A stretch of DNA of 64,000 nucleotides from Rugosimonospora africana (GCF_016862975.1 NZ_BONZ01000022.1:29582-93581), one strand, 5' to 3'. Counted from the stretch's first letter, positions 33,385 to 42,324 are shown. Notes: a model not told the origin generated them from the letters alone. Numbers and translations: made by a program.

Positions 33385-34080
33385 CTAGCGTGCCCGCGCC
33401 GCCGGATCGCGCTCGTTGTCCAGCCTGTCGAGGATCGCGTCAAGACCCAGTGCGAATCGTTGAGTGAACTTGCCCAGCGTGAGTTCGCCCCGCACGGCGG
33501 TGAGGTCAGGGTATTGGTCCGTGGACAGGCCGGCAAGGAACTCCTCGACCTGGTCGAGCCGTGCTCCTTGGCCGGGTCCCTTGCCGAACGCGGTCTCCTG
33601 GCTGGCGAAGCCGACGACGTAGTTGACGAGGACGACGTAGCCGTAGCTGGCCAGCTTGTCGGTGAAGCCATTGTCGCGCAGGGCGCCGACGACCTGGTCG
33701 GCCAGGCGCAGGCCGTTCGGACCGAGCATCGGGCGCCCGAGCAGCAGGTGCGGGGTAGCGGGGTGCTCGATGATCGCCTTGCGCAGTCCATGCCCGATGG
33801 TCTGAAGTTGCGAACGCCAGCCGGCCCGGCGCGACGGCAACTCGCACTGACCGACGACATAGTCGATCACCAGCGCGAACAGCTCCTCCTTCCCCTTGAC
33901 ATGCCAGTACAGCGACGGCGACTTGATGCCCAGCCGCGCTGCCAGCTTGCGCGTGCTGAACTGCTCGATCCCGTCGGCGTCCAGCAGTTCGAGGCTCGCC
34001 CGAACGATGTTCACGCGGTCCAGGCGGGCCTGGCTGTCGCCGCTGTCCGGCCATGGGTAGCGCCACGTCTGCCCGGCCAT
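33385..34080 (-). CDS. TetR-family repressor (TetR_C type) of the divergent MFS pump
   Basis: A 231-residue protein. The HTH (ASLELLDADGIEQFSTRKLAARLGIKSPSLYWHVKGKEEL) is the TetR(class) type, and the C-terminal half (LRKAIIEHPATPHLLLGRPMLGPNGLRLADQVVGALRDNGF) fits the tetracycline-repressor ligand domain. It is divergent from an MFS exporter with two palindromic sites between them, the classic arrangement for a drug-responsive repressor. Confidence 0.9.
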   Translation of the reverse strand: MAGQTWRYPWPDSGDSQARLDRVNIVRASLELLDADGIEQFSTRKLAARLGIKSPSLYWHVKGKEELFALVIDYVVGQCELPSRRAGWRSQLQTIGHGLRKAIIEHPATPHLLLGRPMLGPNGLRLADQVVGALRDNGFTDKLASYGYVVLVNYVVGFASQETAFGKGPGQGARLDQVEEFLAGLSTDQYPDLTAVRGELTLGKFTQRFALGLDAILDRLDNERDPAARAR

Positions 34081-34114
34081 CGCACCCCTCTCACCCGTTC
34101 GCCTCAGCCTACCA

Positions 34115-34161
34115 TTGCAAGGGACTCCCTATCGTTGTTAGTCTGCGCCTATCGACGATAG
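34115..34161 (+). promoter_or_regulatory. MFS promoter with two putative TetR operators
   Basis: A -35-like TTGCAA (34115-34120) and a -10-like TAGTCT (34139-34144) are 18 bp apart. CTATCGTTGTTAG (34129-34141) and the near-perfect palindrome CTATCGACGATAG (34149-34161) lie 20 bp apart, one inside the promoter and one over the expected start. Binding of the repressor would block transcription. Confidence 0.65.
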
Positions 34162-34171
34162 GGGAGGCCCG

Positions 34172-35608
34172 ATGGCGACCGTTTCTGTGGCGAGACCGAC
34201 CCGCGAACGCACGAGTTGGCTTCCGCTCGTCGGGATCGTCCTCGCGGTGTTCATGCTGATGCTCGACGCGACGGTGGTGACCGTGGCGTTGCCGGCCATG
34301 GCGCGCGATCTCAACGGCAACCTCACCGACCTGCAATGGGTGATGAACGCCTACACGGTCGCGATGGCCGCCGTTCAGCTCACCGCCGGTGCAATGGCCG
34401 ACCGCTATGGACGGCGAAGGCTGTTCCTGATCGGCGTCGCGTGCTTTGCCCTGGCCTCGCTGGCCTGCGGCCTCGCCACGACGGTCACGCTGCTGGTCGC
34501 CGCGCGGGCTGTCCAAGGGCTCGCCGGTGCGGTCATGTTCGCGACCACGCTCGCGCTGATCGGCCAGAGCTACACCGGCGCGGCACGCGGGACCGCATTC
34601 GCCGTCCGCGGCACGGTCGCCGGGATCGCGGTGGTACTCGGACCTGTCGTCGGCGGCCTACTGACCGACGGCCTCGGCTGGCGGTGGATCTTCTTCGTCA
34701 ACCTGCCTGTCGCGGCCGCCGCCACCGGCATCGGCTGGTGGAAACTGTCCCGGCACGAGGAACGCGTGCGCGGCGGCAGGATCGACATCGCCGGCCCGGT
34801 CCTGATGGCCACCGCCCTCGTCGCGCTCGTGTACGCGCTCCTCCGCGCCAATGACGAGGGCTGGACCGACCGGCTGATCCTCGGCTGTTTCACGACCGCC
34901 GGCCTCGCCCTCGCGGGGTTCTTCCTCGTCGAGAGCAGGCTCGCCCACCCCATGCTCGACCTCCGGCTGTTCACCGACCGTGGATTCGTCGGCACCCAGA
35001 TCGGCTCGTTCGCCGTCCAGGCGAGCGTCTTCGGGCTGTTCGTCTACCTCTCCGTCTACTTCCAGGACCAGCTCGGCGACAGCGTCATCACGGCCGGCCT
35101 GTCGTTCCTGCCCATCGTGATCCCCATCATGATCACCGGAGCGGCCGTGGGCGCCGTCCTCGACCGCATGCCGCCGCGACTCGCCGTCGGTAGCGCGCTG
35201 GGGCTCATCGGCGTCGGCGTGTACCTCATGCACGGCGTCACCTCGCACACCGGCTGGGGCCACCTGGTAACCGGCATGATCGTGGCCGGTGCCGGCTGCG
35301 GCGTCGCCCTGCCGGCGCTCGGCTCCCTCGCCGTCGACGTCCCACCGGCGCGGGTCGGTGTCGCATCCGGCGTCAACAACACGGCGCTACAAGTGGGATT
35401 CGCCCTCGGCATCGCGATCGACGGCGCCATCCTCGGCACCTTCCCGCGCACCGGCGCCGGCTTCGCCGACGGTCTCAATCACCTCATCACTTTCGGCGCC
35501 TGCACCGCACTCGCCGGCGCGGCCATCGCCGCCGCGCTACTTCCCCGCGGCCGCGTCTCCCGGGAAACGACGGCTTCGCCCCTTGTTCAACGCGATCCCG
35601 ACCATTAA
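34172..35608 (+). CDS. MFS drug exporter, DHA2 (14-helix) family
   Basis: A 478-residue transporter with about 14 transmembrane segments. The antiporter motif A-like ADRYGRRRLFLIGV, motif B (LDATVVTVALPAMARDL with the early Asp) and motif C (GTVAGIAVVLGPVVGGLL) are present. It is close in pattern to EmrB/QacA-type proton antiporters, and is probably induced by the drug that releases the divergent TetR. Confidence 0.9.
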   Translation: MATVSVARPTRERTSWLPLVGIVLAVFMLMLDATVVTVALPAMARDLNGNLTDLQWVMNAYTVAMAAVQLTAGAMADRYGRRRLFLIGVACFALASLACGLATTVTLLVAARAVQGLAGAVMFATTLALIGQSYTGAARGTAFAVRGTVAGIAVVLGPVVGGLLTDGLGWRWIFFVNLPVAAAATGIGWWKLSRHEERVRGGRIDIAGPVLMATALVALVYALLRANDEGWTDRLILGCFTTAGLALAGFFLVESRLAHPMLDLRLFTDRGFVGTQIGSFAVQASVFGLFVYLSVYFQDQLGDSVITAGLSFLPIVIPIMITGAAVGAVLDRMPPRLAVGSALGLIGVGVYLMHGVTSHTGWGHLVTGMIVAGAGCGVALPALGSLAVDVPPARVGVASGVNNTALQVGFALGIAIDGAILGTFPRTGAGFADGLNHLITFGACTALAGAAIAAALLPRGRVSRETTASPLVQRDPDH

Positions 35609-35752
35609 CCGCGGGGCTGCCTGCCGGACAGCTAAGGATCGCCGCGCGGCGTATTCTCACTGCGGTCGGTACGCCCGTCGACGTCAACCTCAGCCACGCA
35701 CCCGGCGACCGGACCCTCTCGCGCGCACGGCTCGACTGGAGAAGGAAGTGGC

Positions 35753-37315
35753 ATGACGTCCGGAGTCACCCCGTCCGCTCAACAGCCGATTGCGACAGAA
35801 GGCGCCGACGAGACCGGGTCCGCGACGGTGGGAGAGACCGGCATCGCGCGGTTCGACCGGCGGGTGATCGTGGTGGGTGCCGCCGTGTTCGCCGTGCTGA
35901 TGGCGCTGTCCACCCGGTACGGCTTCCAGCGTGACGAGCTGTACTTCCTGGACTGCGCCCGGCACCTGCAGGGCAGCTACGTCGACCAGCCGGTGCTGAT
36001 TCCGGTGCTGGCGCGGGTGTCGCTGTGGCTGTTCGGCCTGTCCCTGACCGGGTTGCGCGTGTGGTCCGCGCTCGCGGCGTTCGCCACCGTGCTGATCTGC
36101 GCGTTGACCGCCCGCGAGTTGGGCGGTGCCCGTAGGGCGCAGCTGCTGGCCGCGCTCGGCGCCGCGACGATGCCGGTGGTGATGGCGGCCGACCATGTGC
36201 TGGAGACCACCAGTCTCGACATCCTGGCCTGGAGCGCGCTGGCATTTGTCATCGTCAGGATCGGGCGCACCGGCGAGCACCGCTGGTGGCCGCTGGGCGG
36301 TGTGATCCTGGGTCTCGGGCTGGCCAACAAGCACCTGGTGGGTTTCTTCGCCCTGGCGATGTTCATCGGTGCACTGCTGTCCCGAGGTCGCCGGGCCGTA
36401 CTCAACTGGTGGTTCGCGGCCGGCACCGCGGTCGCGGCCGCGTTCACCGTGCCCGACCTGTGGTGGCAGGCCCGACACGGCTGGGCGACGATCGCCATGA
36501 CTCAGGCGCTCAACCAGGAAAACGGTGGCCCCGGCCACATCGCCGACTGGATCGTCGGGCAGCTGCTCATCGTGTCCTTGGCGATGGCGTGGATCTGGAT
36601 AGCCGGGCTGCGTTTCCTGTGGCGTTCCGGGCGGCCGCTCTGGCGCGCGTTGGTGTGGGCGTACGCGCTGTTGTTCGTGGTCTTCGCCCTCACCACGGGT
36701 GGTCAGATCTACTACCTGTCCGGTGCCTACGTGTACCTGCTCGCCGCCGGTGCCGTGGCCGTCGACCAGTGGCTGCACGCGAAACGGCGCCGGGTCCCCA
36801 TCCTCGCGGCGGGCACCGTGCTGACGACCGCGCTGATCCTGCCGATCGTGCTGCCGGTGCTGCCGCCCGACGAGGTCGGCTGGACGTACTCGTTGAACCA
36901 GGACGGCGGCGAGCAGGTCGGTTGGCCGGAACTCGTGGACTCGGTGCACTCGGTGTGGACGTCGCTGCCGCCCGAGCAGCGCTCCGGCGCGGTCATCTTC
37001 ACCGGCAACTACAGCGAAGCCTCGGCCATCAACGAACTGGGCCGGAAGGTGGGGTTGCCGACCGCGATCAGCGGGCAGAACAGCGAGTGGTGGTGGGGTC
37101 CCGGCACGAGCGACGCGAGCACCGTCGTGGTCGTCGCGTCGCGCGACGTCACCGCCGCCGACGTTGGGCGCTATTTCACCGGGGTACGCGAGGCGGCGAC
37201 CGTCACCAACCCGTACGGCATCCACAACGACGAGTGGGGCGACCACATCTACGTGTGCGGCGGCCTGCGCCAGCCGTGGTCGCAACTGTGGCCCCAGCTA
37301 CGCCACTACGATTAG
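35753..37315 (+). CDS. ArnT/GT39-like membrane glycosyltransferase
   Basis: A 520-residue protein with 10-12 transmembrane helices. The first extracytoplasmic loop contains the conserved acidic pair context GFQRDELYFLDCARHLQGSYVDQPVL, typical of the PMT_2/ArnT fold, followed by DHVLETTSLDILAWSA. The C-terminal soluble domain (SGAVIFTGNYSEASAINELGRKVGLP) also occurs in family members. It uses a polyprenyl-phosphate sugar donor, with an unknown acceptor. GGAGAAGGAAG precedes the ATG. Confidence 0.85.
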   Translation: MTSGVTPSAQQPIATEGADETGSATVGETGIARFDRRVIVVGAAVFAVLMALSTRYGFQRDELYFLDCARHLQGSYVDQPVLIPVLARVSLWLFGLSLTGLRVWSALAAFATVLICALTARELGGARRAQLLAALGAATMPVVMAADHVLETTSLDILAWSALAFVIVRIGRTGEHRWWPLGGVILGLGLANKHLVGFFALAMFIGALLSRGRRAVLNWWFAAGTAVAAAFTVPDLWWQARHGWATIAMTQALNQENGGPGHIADWIVGQLLIVSLAMAWIWIAGLRFLWRSGRPLWRALVWAYALLFVVFALTTGGQIYYLSGAYVYLLAAGAVAVDQWLHAKRRRVPILAAGTVLTTALILPIVLPVLPPDEVGWTYSLNQDGGEQVGWPELVDSVHSVWTSLPPEQRSGAVIFTGNYSEASAINELGRKVGLPTAISGQNSEWWWGPGTSDASTVVVVASRDVTAADVGRYFTGVREAATVTNPYGIHNDEWGDHIYVCGGLRQPWSQLWPQLRHYD

Positions 37316-37329
37316 CGACGAGCACGAGC

Positions 37330-38196
37330 ATGCGCGACAACGAGATCGTGGCTGACGCCGACCTCGTGCGGCGGCTCCTCGCCGCACAGTTCCCGCACCT
37401 GGCCTCGCTAGCCCTGACCCGAGTGCAATCGACCGGGACAGAAAACGTGATCTACCGGCTCGGCACGGACCTCTCCGTGCGCCTTCCTCGCATCGAGGAC
37501 GCCATCCGGCAGATCGAGTTCGAGGCGCAGTGGCTGCCACGACTGGCTCCGTGCGTGACGTTCGCGATCCCGGAGCCGGTCGGGCTCGGCGCCCCCGGCG
37601 AGGGCTACCCGTGGCCGTGGGCGATCCATCGCTGGATCGACGGCGTCCACCCGACCGAGGAACTGGCCGGCAGCACCGAATTCGCGACCGATCTGGCGCG
37701 CTTCGTCGTCGACCTGCGGTCGGTCGACGCCTCCGGCGCGCGAGGCGGGTACCGCTCCGTTCCGTTGCGCAGCCGGGAGCGTGGGTTCCTCGAATGGACG
37801 TCGGCGGCGAAGGACCTCATCGACACCGCTGCGATGCTCGAGGTGTGGGACGAAGCGCTCGCGGCTCCGGAGTGGGACGGCCCTTCGAGGTGGACGCATG
37901 GCGATCTGCTGCCCGGCAACGTCCTGGTCCGAGGGGGACGGCTCCATGCCGTACTCGATTTCGGTACCGCCGGCGTGGGCGATCCGGCCTGCGACGCGTT
38001 TGCCGGCTGGGCAATGCTCGACCCGCCCGCGCGACGTGTCTTCCGTCAGGAGGCCGGCTTCGATGACGCGGCCTGGGCCCGGGGTCGTGGTTGGACGTTG
38101 ACCTTCGTCGGCGCACTGACGTATTACCGCGACACGAATCCGGTGCTGGCCGAGGTGGCGCGGCGCTCCATTCTCCGGGTACTGGCGGACGGCTAG
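37330..38196 (+). CDS. Aminoglycoside phosphotransferase-family kinase
   Basis: A 288-residue APH-like protein with the catalytic loop RWTHGDLLPGNVLV and metal-binding LDFGTAGVGDPACD. The N-lobe has NVIYRLGTDLSVRLPR. This subgroup often sits in resistance or unknown loci. It begins 14 bp after the GT39 stop, so it may share a transcript. The ribosome-binding site is weak (GACGAGCACGAGC). Confidence 0.85.
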   Translation: MRDNEIVADADLVRRLLAAQFPHLASLALTRVQSTGTENVIYRLGTDLSVRLPRIEDAIRQIEFEAQWLPRLAPCVTFAIPEPVGLGAPGEGYPWPWAIHRWIDGVHPTEELAGSTEFATDLARFVVDLRSVDASGARGGYRSVPLRSRERGFLEWTSAAKDLIDTAAMLEVWDEALAAPEWDGPSRWTHGDLLPGNVLVRGGRLHAVLDFGTAGVGDPACDAFAGWAMLDPPARRVFRQEAGFDDAAWARGRGWTLTFVGALTYYRDTNPVLAEVARRSILRVLADG

Positions 38197-38206
38197 CCGC
38201 TCGTCC

Positions 38207-38839
38207 TCACGCTTCCAGCATCCGGTCGATGACGTCGGCGACCCATTCCTCGTACTGCCGCGCGGACCAGCCGGCGTGCCCGGTCAGCAGCTGGTAGACC
38301 TCGACGGCGAGGACGGCCCACAGCCCGTCGTGCTCTCGTTGGGTCAACGCCCGGCCGGCGACGAGAGAGGCGGCCCGGCCGATGTCCGTGCGCCGCCTGT
38401 CCTCCTCCTCCCGCACGTGCCCGGCGAGGTCGGCGTCCGAGGCCCCCGCCTCCCGCAGCGCGAGGTGCAGCCCCGCGGTACGGCCGTGGATAGCGGTCAT
38501 CAGCCGGGCCGCCGCGGCGATCCGCTCGTCGCGGGTGCCGGACCGCAGCGCCGCGAACTCCGGCCGCTCGGCCAGCGGGACGGCCTCGGCGTCACCCACG
38601 ATGGCGGCGTCGAGGGACTGCTTCAGCAGTTCGCCCTTGGACCGGAAACCGGCGTAGAGCGTCTCGACCGCGACGCCGGCCGCGCCGGCGATGTCCCGCA
38701 TCCCGGTCTTGGCGAAGCCTTGCCGCGCGAACAGTTCGCCGGCCGCGGCGAGCACCGCGGCCCGGGTCTGCGCGGCCTGCTGTTCCCTGCGTGGGGAGCG
38801 GTACCTGCGGCGGGTCGACTCGGTCTGTTCGGCGGTCAT
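38207..38839 (-). CDS. TetR-family regulator
   Basis: A 210-residue regulator with an N-terminal HTH (RAAVLAAAGELFARQGFAKTGMRDIAGAAGVAVETLYAGFRSKGELL) of acyl-group TetR type. Its ATG overlaps the stop of the upstream hemerythrin-like gene (ATGA), so the two are translationally coupled, and the regulator probably autoregulates the pair. Confidence 0.88.
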   Translation of the reverse strand: MTAEQTESTRRRYRSPRREQQAAQTRAAVLAAAGELFARQGFAKTGMRDIAGAAGVAVETLYAGFRSKGELLKQSLDAAIVGDAEAVPLAERPEFAALRSGTRDERIAAAARLMTAIHGRTAGLHLALREAGASDADLAGHVREEEDRRRTDIGRAASLVAGRALTQREHDGLWAVLAVEVYQLLTGHAGWSARQYEEWVADVIDRMLEA

Positions 38840-39528
38840 AGGCCGGCCGTCACTCGGTCCGTCGAGGGTTCCGGAGTCCACCGCGCGGTGGCTCGGCGCC
38901 GGTACGCCCGGGCAAACCCGTGCAGCAGGATGAACCGTGCCACCGCGGGTACCACGTGCACCACTGTCTGGTAGCCCTCGGGGTCGATGCCGTCGAGCAG
39001 CCAGTGCCCCTCCAGGCCGAGCTGCTGCAGGGACTTCGGCTTCACGTTGTACTTCTGGTCCCAGGAGTGCCAGTCGGCCTGGGTGATGCTGGCCGACACC
39101 ACCGGCATGCCTTCCTCGACCTCGCGGTCGAGGTGCGGGACGAGCACGGTCACCAGTACGGCCAGCGCGGTCACCAGGTCGGCGCGGGCATCCTCGGTTG
39201 TGGTGTCCGCATACCGCCGCCCGGCCGCGATCGTCGCGTCGACCGCGGGCGCGATCCGCCGGTGGTCGGCGTCCAGCGAGTCGAGCAGCGGGCCGGCCTG
39301 CGGATTGCGTTGGCGTACCAGCGGCCACAGCCCCTCGTCCTCACCGGTGTGGTGGGCGTGCAGCAGGTCCATCAGCCACACCGCGTGCTCGCCGAGCGCG
39401 CGGCGCTGCCGGCCCCGCGGGTACGGCTGGCTGGTCAGCACGGCCTGCATGCGCTCCAGGTCGCGTCGCAGCGCGTTGTGCACGATGCCCATCATCCGGG
39501 TGTCCGCCGGATCCGATTCTCCTCGCAT
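38836..39528 (-). CDS. Hemerythrin HHE-like protein
   Basis: A 230-residue soluble protein. The N-terminal half carries hemerythrin-like ligands: His in IVHNALRRDL, HHTGEDEGLW (H..HxxxE pattern), DADHRRI and VPHLDREVEEG. It probably binds a diiron centre and senses or handles O2, NO or redox stress. ATG 39528 has GGGGGCAAT upstream; the upstream frame continues through Lys/Ala-rich repeats (KATKAKAAKTK), so a longer form is possible. Confidence 0.8.
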   Translation of the reverse strand: MRGESDPADTRMMGIVHNALRRDLERMQAVLTSQPYPRGRQRRALGEHAVWLMDLLHAHHTGEDEGLWPLVRQRNPQAGPLLDSLDADHRRIAPAVDATIAAGRRYADTTTEDARADLVTALAVLVTVLVPHLDREVEEGMPVVSASITQADWHSWDQKYNVKPKSLQQLGLEGHWLLDGIDPEGYQTVVHVVPAVARFILLHGFARAYRRRATARWTPEPSTDRVTAGL

Positions 39529-39534
39529 GGCATT

Positions 39535-39655
39535 GCCCCCCTTGGTCTTGGCCGCCTTGGCCTTGGTCGCCTTGGGCCCTGGTCGCCTTGGTCTTGGCTG
39601 CCTTTGGCCTTGGTCGCGTTGGGCCCTGGTCGGTCTTGGCCGTCGTCGTCTTGGC
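39535..39655 (-). repeat. Degenerate 9-18 bp tandem repeats upstream of the hemerythrin gene
   Basis: CCTTGGTC-, CTTGGTCTTGGC- and GCCCTGGTCG-type units alternate over about 120 bp. Read in the gene's frame they would give a Lys/Ala-rich histone-like extension; otherwise they are untranslated leader. Confidence 0.6.
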
Positions 39656-39675
39656 CCGAACAGTAGGACGAGCAC

Positions 39676-39689
39676 GTTGTGAATACAAC
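39676..39689. promoter_or_regulatory. Palindrome GTTGT-N4-ACAAC, possible TetR operator
   Basis: GTTGTGAATACAAC lies in an AT-rich patch (39676-39712) upstream of the hemerythrin/TetR pair, where a promoter is expected. It is a candidate autoregulatory site. Confidence 0.35.
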
Positions 39690-39796
39690 TGCGTTCTAGT
39701 GAATTAATCGTGCCGGGTCGCCGAGGGTCGCGGACCCGACGGAGATTTGATGACAAAGCGGGCGACGTGGTCGCGGGGGGATACCTCGCCGCGACG

Positions 39797-39864
39797 CTTT
39801 GCTCTGCTTACCTATACGCAGCGCTGATCGCGATTTTCGTTGCGTATAGGTAAGCAGAGCAAAG
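39797..39864. repeat. Perfect 24-bp inverted repeat with 20-bp spacer
   Basis: The arm at 39797-39820 (starting CTTTGCTCTGCTTACC) is an exact reverse complement of 39841-39864. The spacer is GCGCTGATCGCGATTTTCGT. GC content of the arms is under 50%, far below the flanks. It is 63 bp past the stop of the presenilin-like gene, so it may end that operon, or be a remnant of a mobile element. Confidence 0.85.
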
Positions 39865-39926
39865 GATGCGGGAACGGCCATGCCCGCCGGCGCAGCGGAA
39901 GGGCGGCGGCCGGCGGGCGTCGAAAT

Positions 39927-40889
39927 TCAGGCGGATACCGGCTCGGACTCGACCTTCGGCGTCTTCGGGATCGCGGTGCTGGCGGGCGCTTCGCGGCGTT
40001 CGGCGTCGACGCTGGCGAGGTACTCCTTCATGGTGCGCTCGCGACCGTACCGGTGACGCAGCCACAGGTATCCGACGACTGCCGCCGGCCCGAAGTAGGT
40101 CTGCGCGGGAATGACGACGTCCAGGCGGGTGTCGACGAAGTTGATGAGCATCCCGGACAGCGTGGGGAAGACCGCACCGAACACGACGACCAGGATCAGC
40201 GCCAGCCGGAGCCCGGGCCGGCCGTACGCCTTGACGGCGGCGATGGTGAACCCGGCGTAGACCAGCAGGTCGCCTAGGCCGACGATGGCCTCGTCGAAGC
40301 CGATGCGCATGCCCATCGCCGGGAACAGCGGGTGGTTGACGAACGCGCGAATGAGCAGGTTCGACACCGGCCACACGACGGTGAAGACCGTGTCGTAGAT
40401 GGCGAGCCCACCGGCGAACCAGGCCACGTGCCGCAGTTGCATGCCGCCCTGCACGTACAGGTTGGCGACGGAGATCGCGGCGAGCAGGACGACCAGGCTG
40501 TTTTCGGCCCAGACGAACTGCCAGTTGAAGACGTCATTGATCATGTGGTGACCCATCCACAGGTCCGCGCCGATCAGCAGCCCGGTGCCCAGCCACAGCG
40601 GGCCCGGAGAGAGAACCGGGCGGAATCCGATGGACAGTGCCGCGGTGAACGTCAGCGCCAGCACGGTGGTGAGAGCCCATTGCGGCAGGAACAGGTAGAG
40701 CCCGGGCAGGACCACCAGGAACACGAACAGGATCGCCACGTCGCGACCGTTGAACCTGCCGATCGCCGGACGCTCGAGGCGCACCCGGCGCAGGTAGTAC
40801 AGCGCGCCCAGGCAGGCCATCATCGCGCCGAGCGTGGTCACGCACAGCTGGAACAGAGAGAGGAACGTCTGGGAGCTGCTCAGGTTCAT
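39927..40889 (-). CDS. Nine-helix GxGD membrane protein, presenilin/signal-peptide-peptidase-like
   Basis: A 320-residue integral membrane protein with nine predicted helices. Helix 6 holds the YD motif (Tyr165-Asp166, in GLAIYDTVFTVVWP), helix 7 the GLGD motif (204-207, in EAIVGLGDLLVYAG), and helix 9 PAQ (261-263, in VIPAQTYFGPAA), matching the YD / GxGD / PAL layout of A22 aspartyl intramembrane proteases in order and helix position. PAQ departs from PAL. The C-terminus is a short charged cytoplasmic tail. The ATG is 1 bp after the stop of the PaaK-like gene. If active it would cut within membrane helices; the hydrophobic peptide encoded upstream is the obvious candidate substrate. Confidence 0.65.
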   Translation of the reverse strand: MNLSSSQTFLSLFQLCVTTLGAMMACLGALYYLRRVRLERPAIGRFNGRDVAILFVFLVVLPGLYLFLPQWALTTVLALTFTAALSIGFRPVLSPGPLWLGTGLLIGADLWMGHHMINDVFNWQFVWAENSLVVLLAAISVANLYVQGGMQLRHVAWFAGGLAIYDTVFTVVWPVSNLLIRAFVNHPLFPAMGMRIGFDEAIVGLGDLLVYAGFTIAAVKAYGRPGLRLALILVVVFGAVFPTLSGMLINFVDTRLDVVIPAQTYFGPAAVVGYLWLRHRYGRERTMKEYLASVDAERREAPASTAIPKTPKVESEPVSA

Positions 40890-40890
40890 G

Positions 40891-42324
40891 TCATGCTCCG
40901 ATGAGAGCCGGGCGGGCGGCGAATGTCGTCTCGTGCAGATCGCTCCGCAGGGCACGGAGGGCGGTGGCTTCGTCGTCGCCGACCAGAGCGAGGTCCACCT
41001 CGAGGCCGCGATCGGCGAAGTGGCCGGCCGCCTCGGTCTCGTCGAGGCCGGCGACCGCCGAGGCCGGCAGGGTGAGCCTGATCCGTCCATTGTCGACGGT
41101 CGTACGGAACCGTGCCGGCCAGGGCTTGGCGGGCAACGCCTCGATGGCTTCGGTCAACTGTCGAGGGGTCACCACATCGGTCGGTCCGAGCCGCAGCAGC
41201 GAATCGGCCTTGCCCTCGATCGGGCCGGTGCCGGGCAGGCCGGCGACCTCGCAGGTGAGGGCGTCGCCGGGAAGGCACCTGACCACGTCGCGGGTGTCGT
41301 ACCGGAAGACCGGCATGCACTCGCGGTACGGGAAGAACGGGGTGACCACGACGGTGGCCAGCGCGCCCGGCTCGGCCGGCTCGCCGGTTTCCAGGTCCAG
41401 ATACTCGACCAGTCCCATGTTGATGTCGAAGTGCAGGTGCCCCTGACTGCAGGTGCGGCCGAAGACCGGAACGACCTCGGTCATGGCGAACAGGTCCCGG
41501 ATGGTGGTGACCCCGAACGTCTGCCGGACGGCCTGCGCCAGGCTCGTCGACAACACCTCGCCGCCGACGTCGATGCTGCGCAACTGGAAGTCGCCCGGGC
41601 CCATCCCGCGCCGCCGCGCGGCCACCTCGAGTTCGGCCAGATAACTTGGTACCGTCGCCAGCAGCGTCGCTCCCCGGTCGGTCAGGCTGTCCAGCGCCTC
41701 ATCGGGCGGAACGATGCCCAGCACCCGGCAGGCGGCGCCGACCAGCCGGCAACCCGCGACGTTCAGGTGCACGCTGCCCGTGGCGCGGGAGCTGACATTG
41801 ACCTGCAGCACGTCGTCCGGCAGGAGTTCACCGCGCAGCACCCCGGCCAGGGCGCCCAGGGCCGGCCAGAGTTCCATCTCGTAGCGCGACAGCCAGATCT
41901 CGGCCGGACGTCCGGTGGTGCCGGTGGTGCGGGTCGCCAGGTATCGCGCGACGTCGGCGCACTGGAAGTCATCCGCACGCTCGACCAGGTCACGCTTGAG
42001 AGTCACCGGGATCGCACCGAGACCATCGAGGTCGAGACGGGCGGGATCCACACCGGCGGCGGAAAATCGGCGCGCGTAGAACGGCGACTGTGCCGCGAGG
42101 CGAGCGGCGGTGCGTCGCACGCCGCGGGTGGCGAAATCCCGACGGGCCGCCGGATCGGCGAGCGGACCGTCGATCACCTCTCCCGCGTCCGCGCCCGGCT
42201 CCCCGAACTCCTCCAGCGTGGCGAGCGAGTCGGCCACGAGCCGGGCGAGATTGCGGGTATTGAGCCGACGGCCCCAGACCATTCCCATCGCCATCCGGAG
42301 CTGCCGGACACCGGTCTCTAACAC
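40891..42324 (-). CDS. PaaK-like adenylate-forming enzyme (ANL superfamily)
   Basis: A 477-residue protein. Motifs of phenylacetate-CoA-ligase-like enzymes are visible: the phosphate-binding loop TRTTGTTGRP (131-140), LFAMTEVVPVFG (278-289) and FRYDTRDVVRC (340-350). It should activate a carboxylate as acyl-AMP and pass it to CoA, a thiol or another acceptor. GTG 42324 follows GGGAGCGG by about 8 bp. It lies between a 31-codon peptide gene and a presenilin-like gene. Activation of the peptide carboxyl end, or acylation of it, is possible but unproven. Confidence 0.85.
   Translation of the reverse strand: MLETGVRQLRMAMGMVWGRRLNTRNLARLVADSLATLEEFGEPGADAGEVIDGPLADPAARRDFATRGVRRTAARLAAQSPFYARRFSAAGVDPARLDLDGLGAIPVTLKRDLVERADDFQCADVARYLATRTTGTTGRPAEIWLSRYEMELWPALGALAGVLRGELLPDDVLQVNVSSRATGSVHLNVAGCRLVGAACRVLGIVPPDEALDSLTDRGATLLATVPSYLAELEVAARRRGMGPGDFQLRSIDVGGEVLSTSLAQAVRQTFGVTTIRDLFAMTEVVPVFGRTCSQGHLHFDINMGLVEYLDLETGEPAEPGALATVVVTPFFPYRECMPVFRYDTRDVVRCLPGDALTCEVAGLPGTGPIEGKADSLLRLGPTDVVTPRQLTEAIEALPAKPWPARFRTTVDNGRIRLTLPASAVAGLDETEAAGHFADRGLEVDLALVGDDEATALRALRSDLHETTFAARPALIGA

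Noticed and set aside
34658..37285. Long minus-strand ORFs opposite the MFS and GT39 genes
   Set aside because: They are rich in Gln/Arg/His/Glu, the usual antisense of hydrophobic membrane proteins at high GC.
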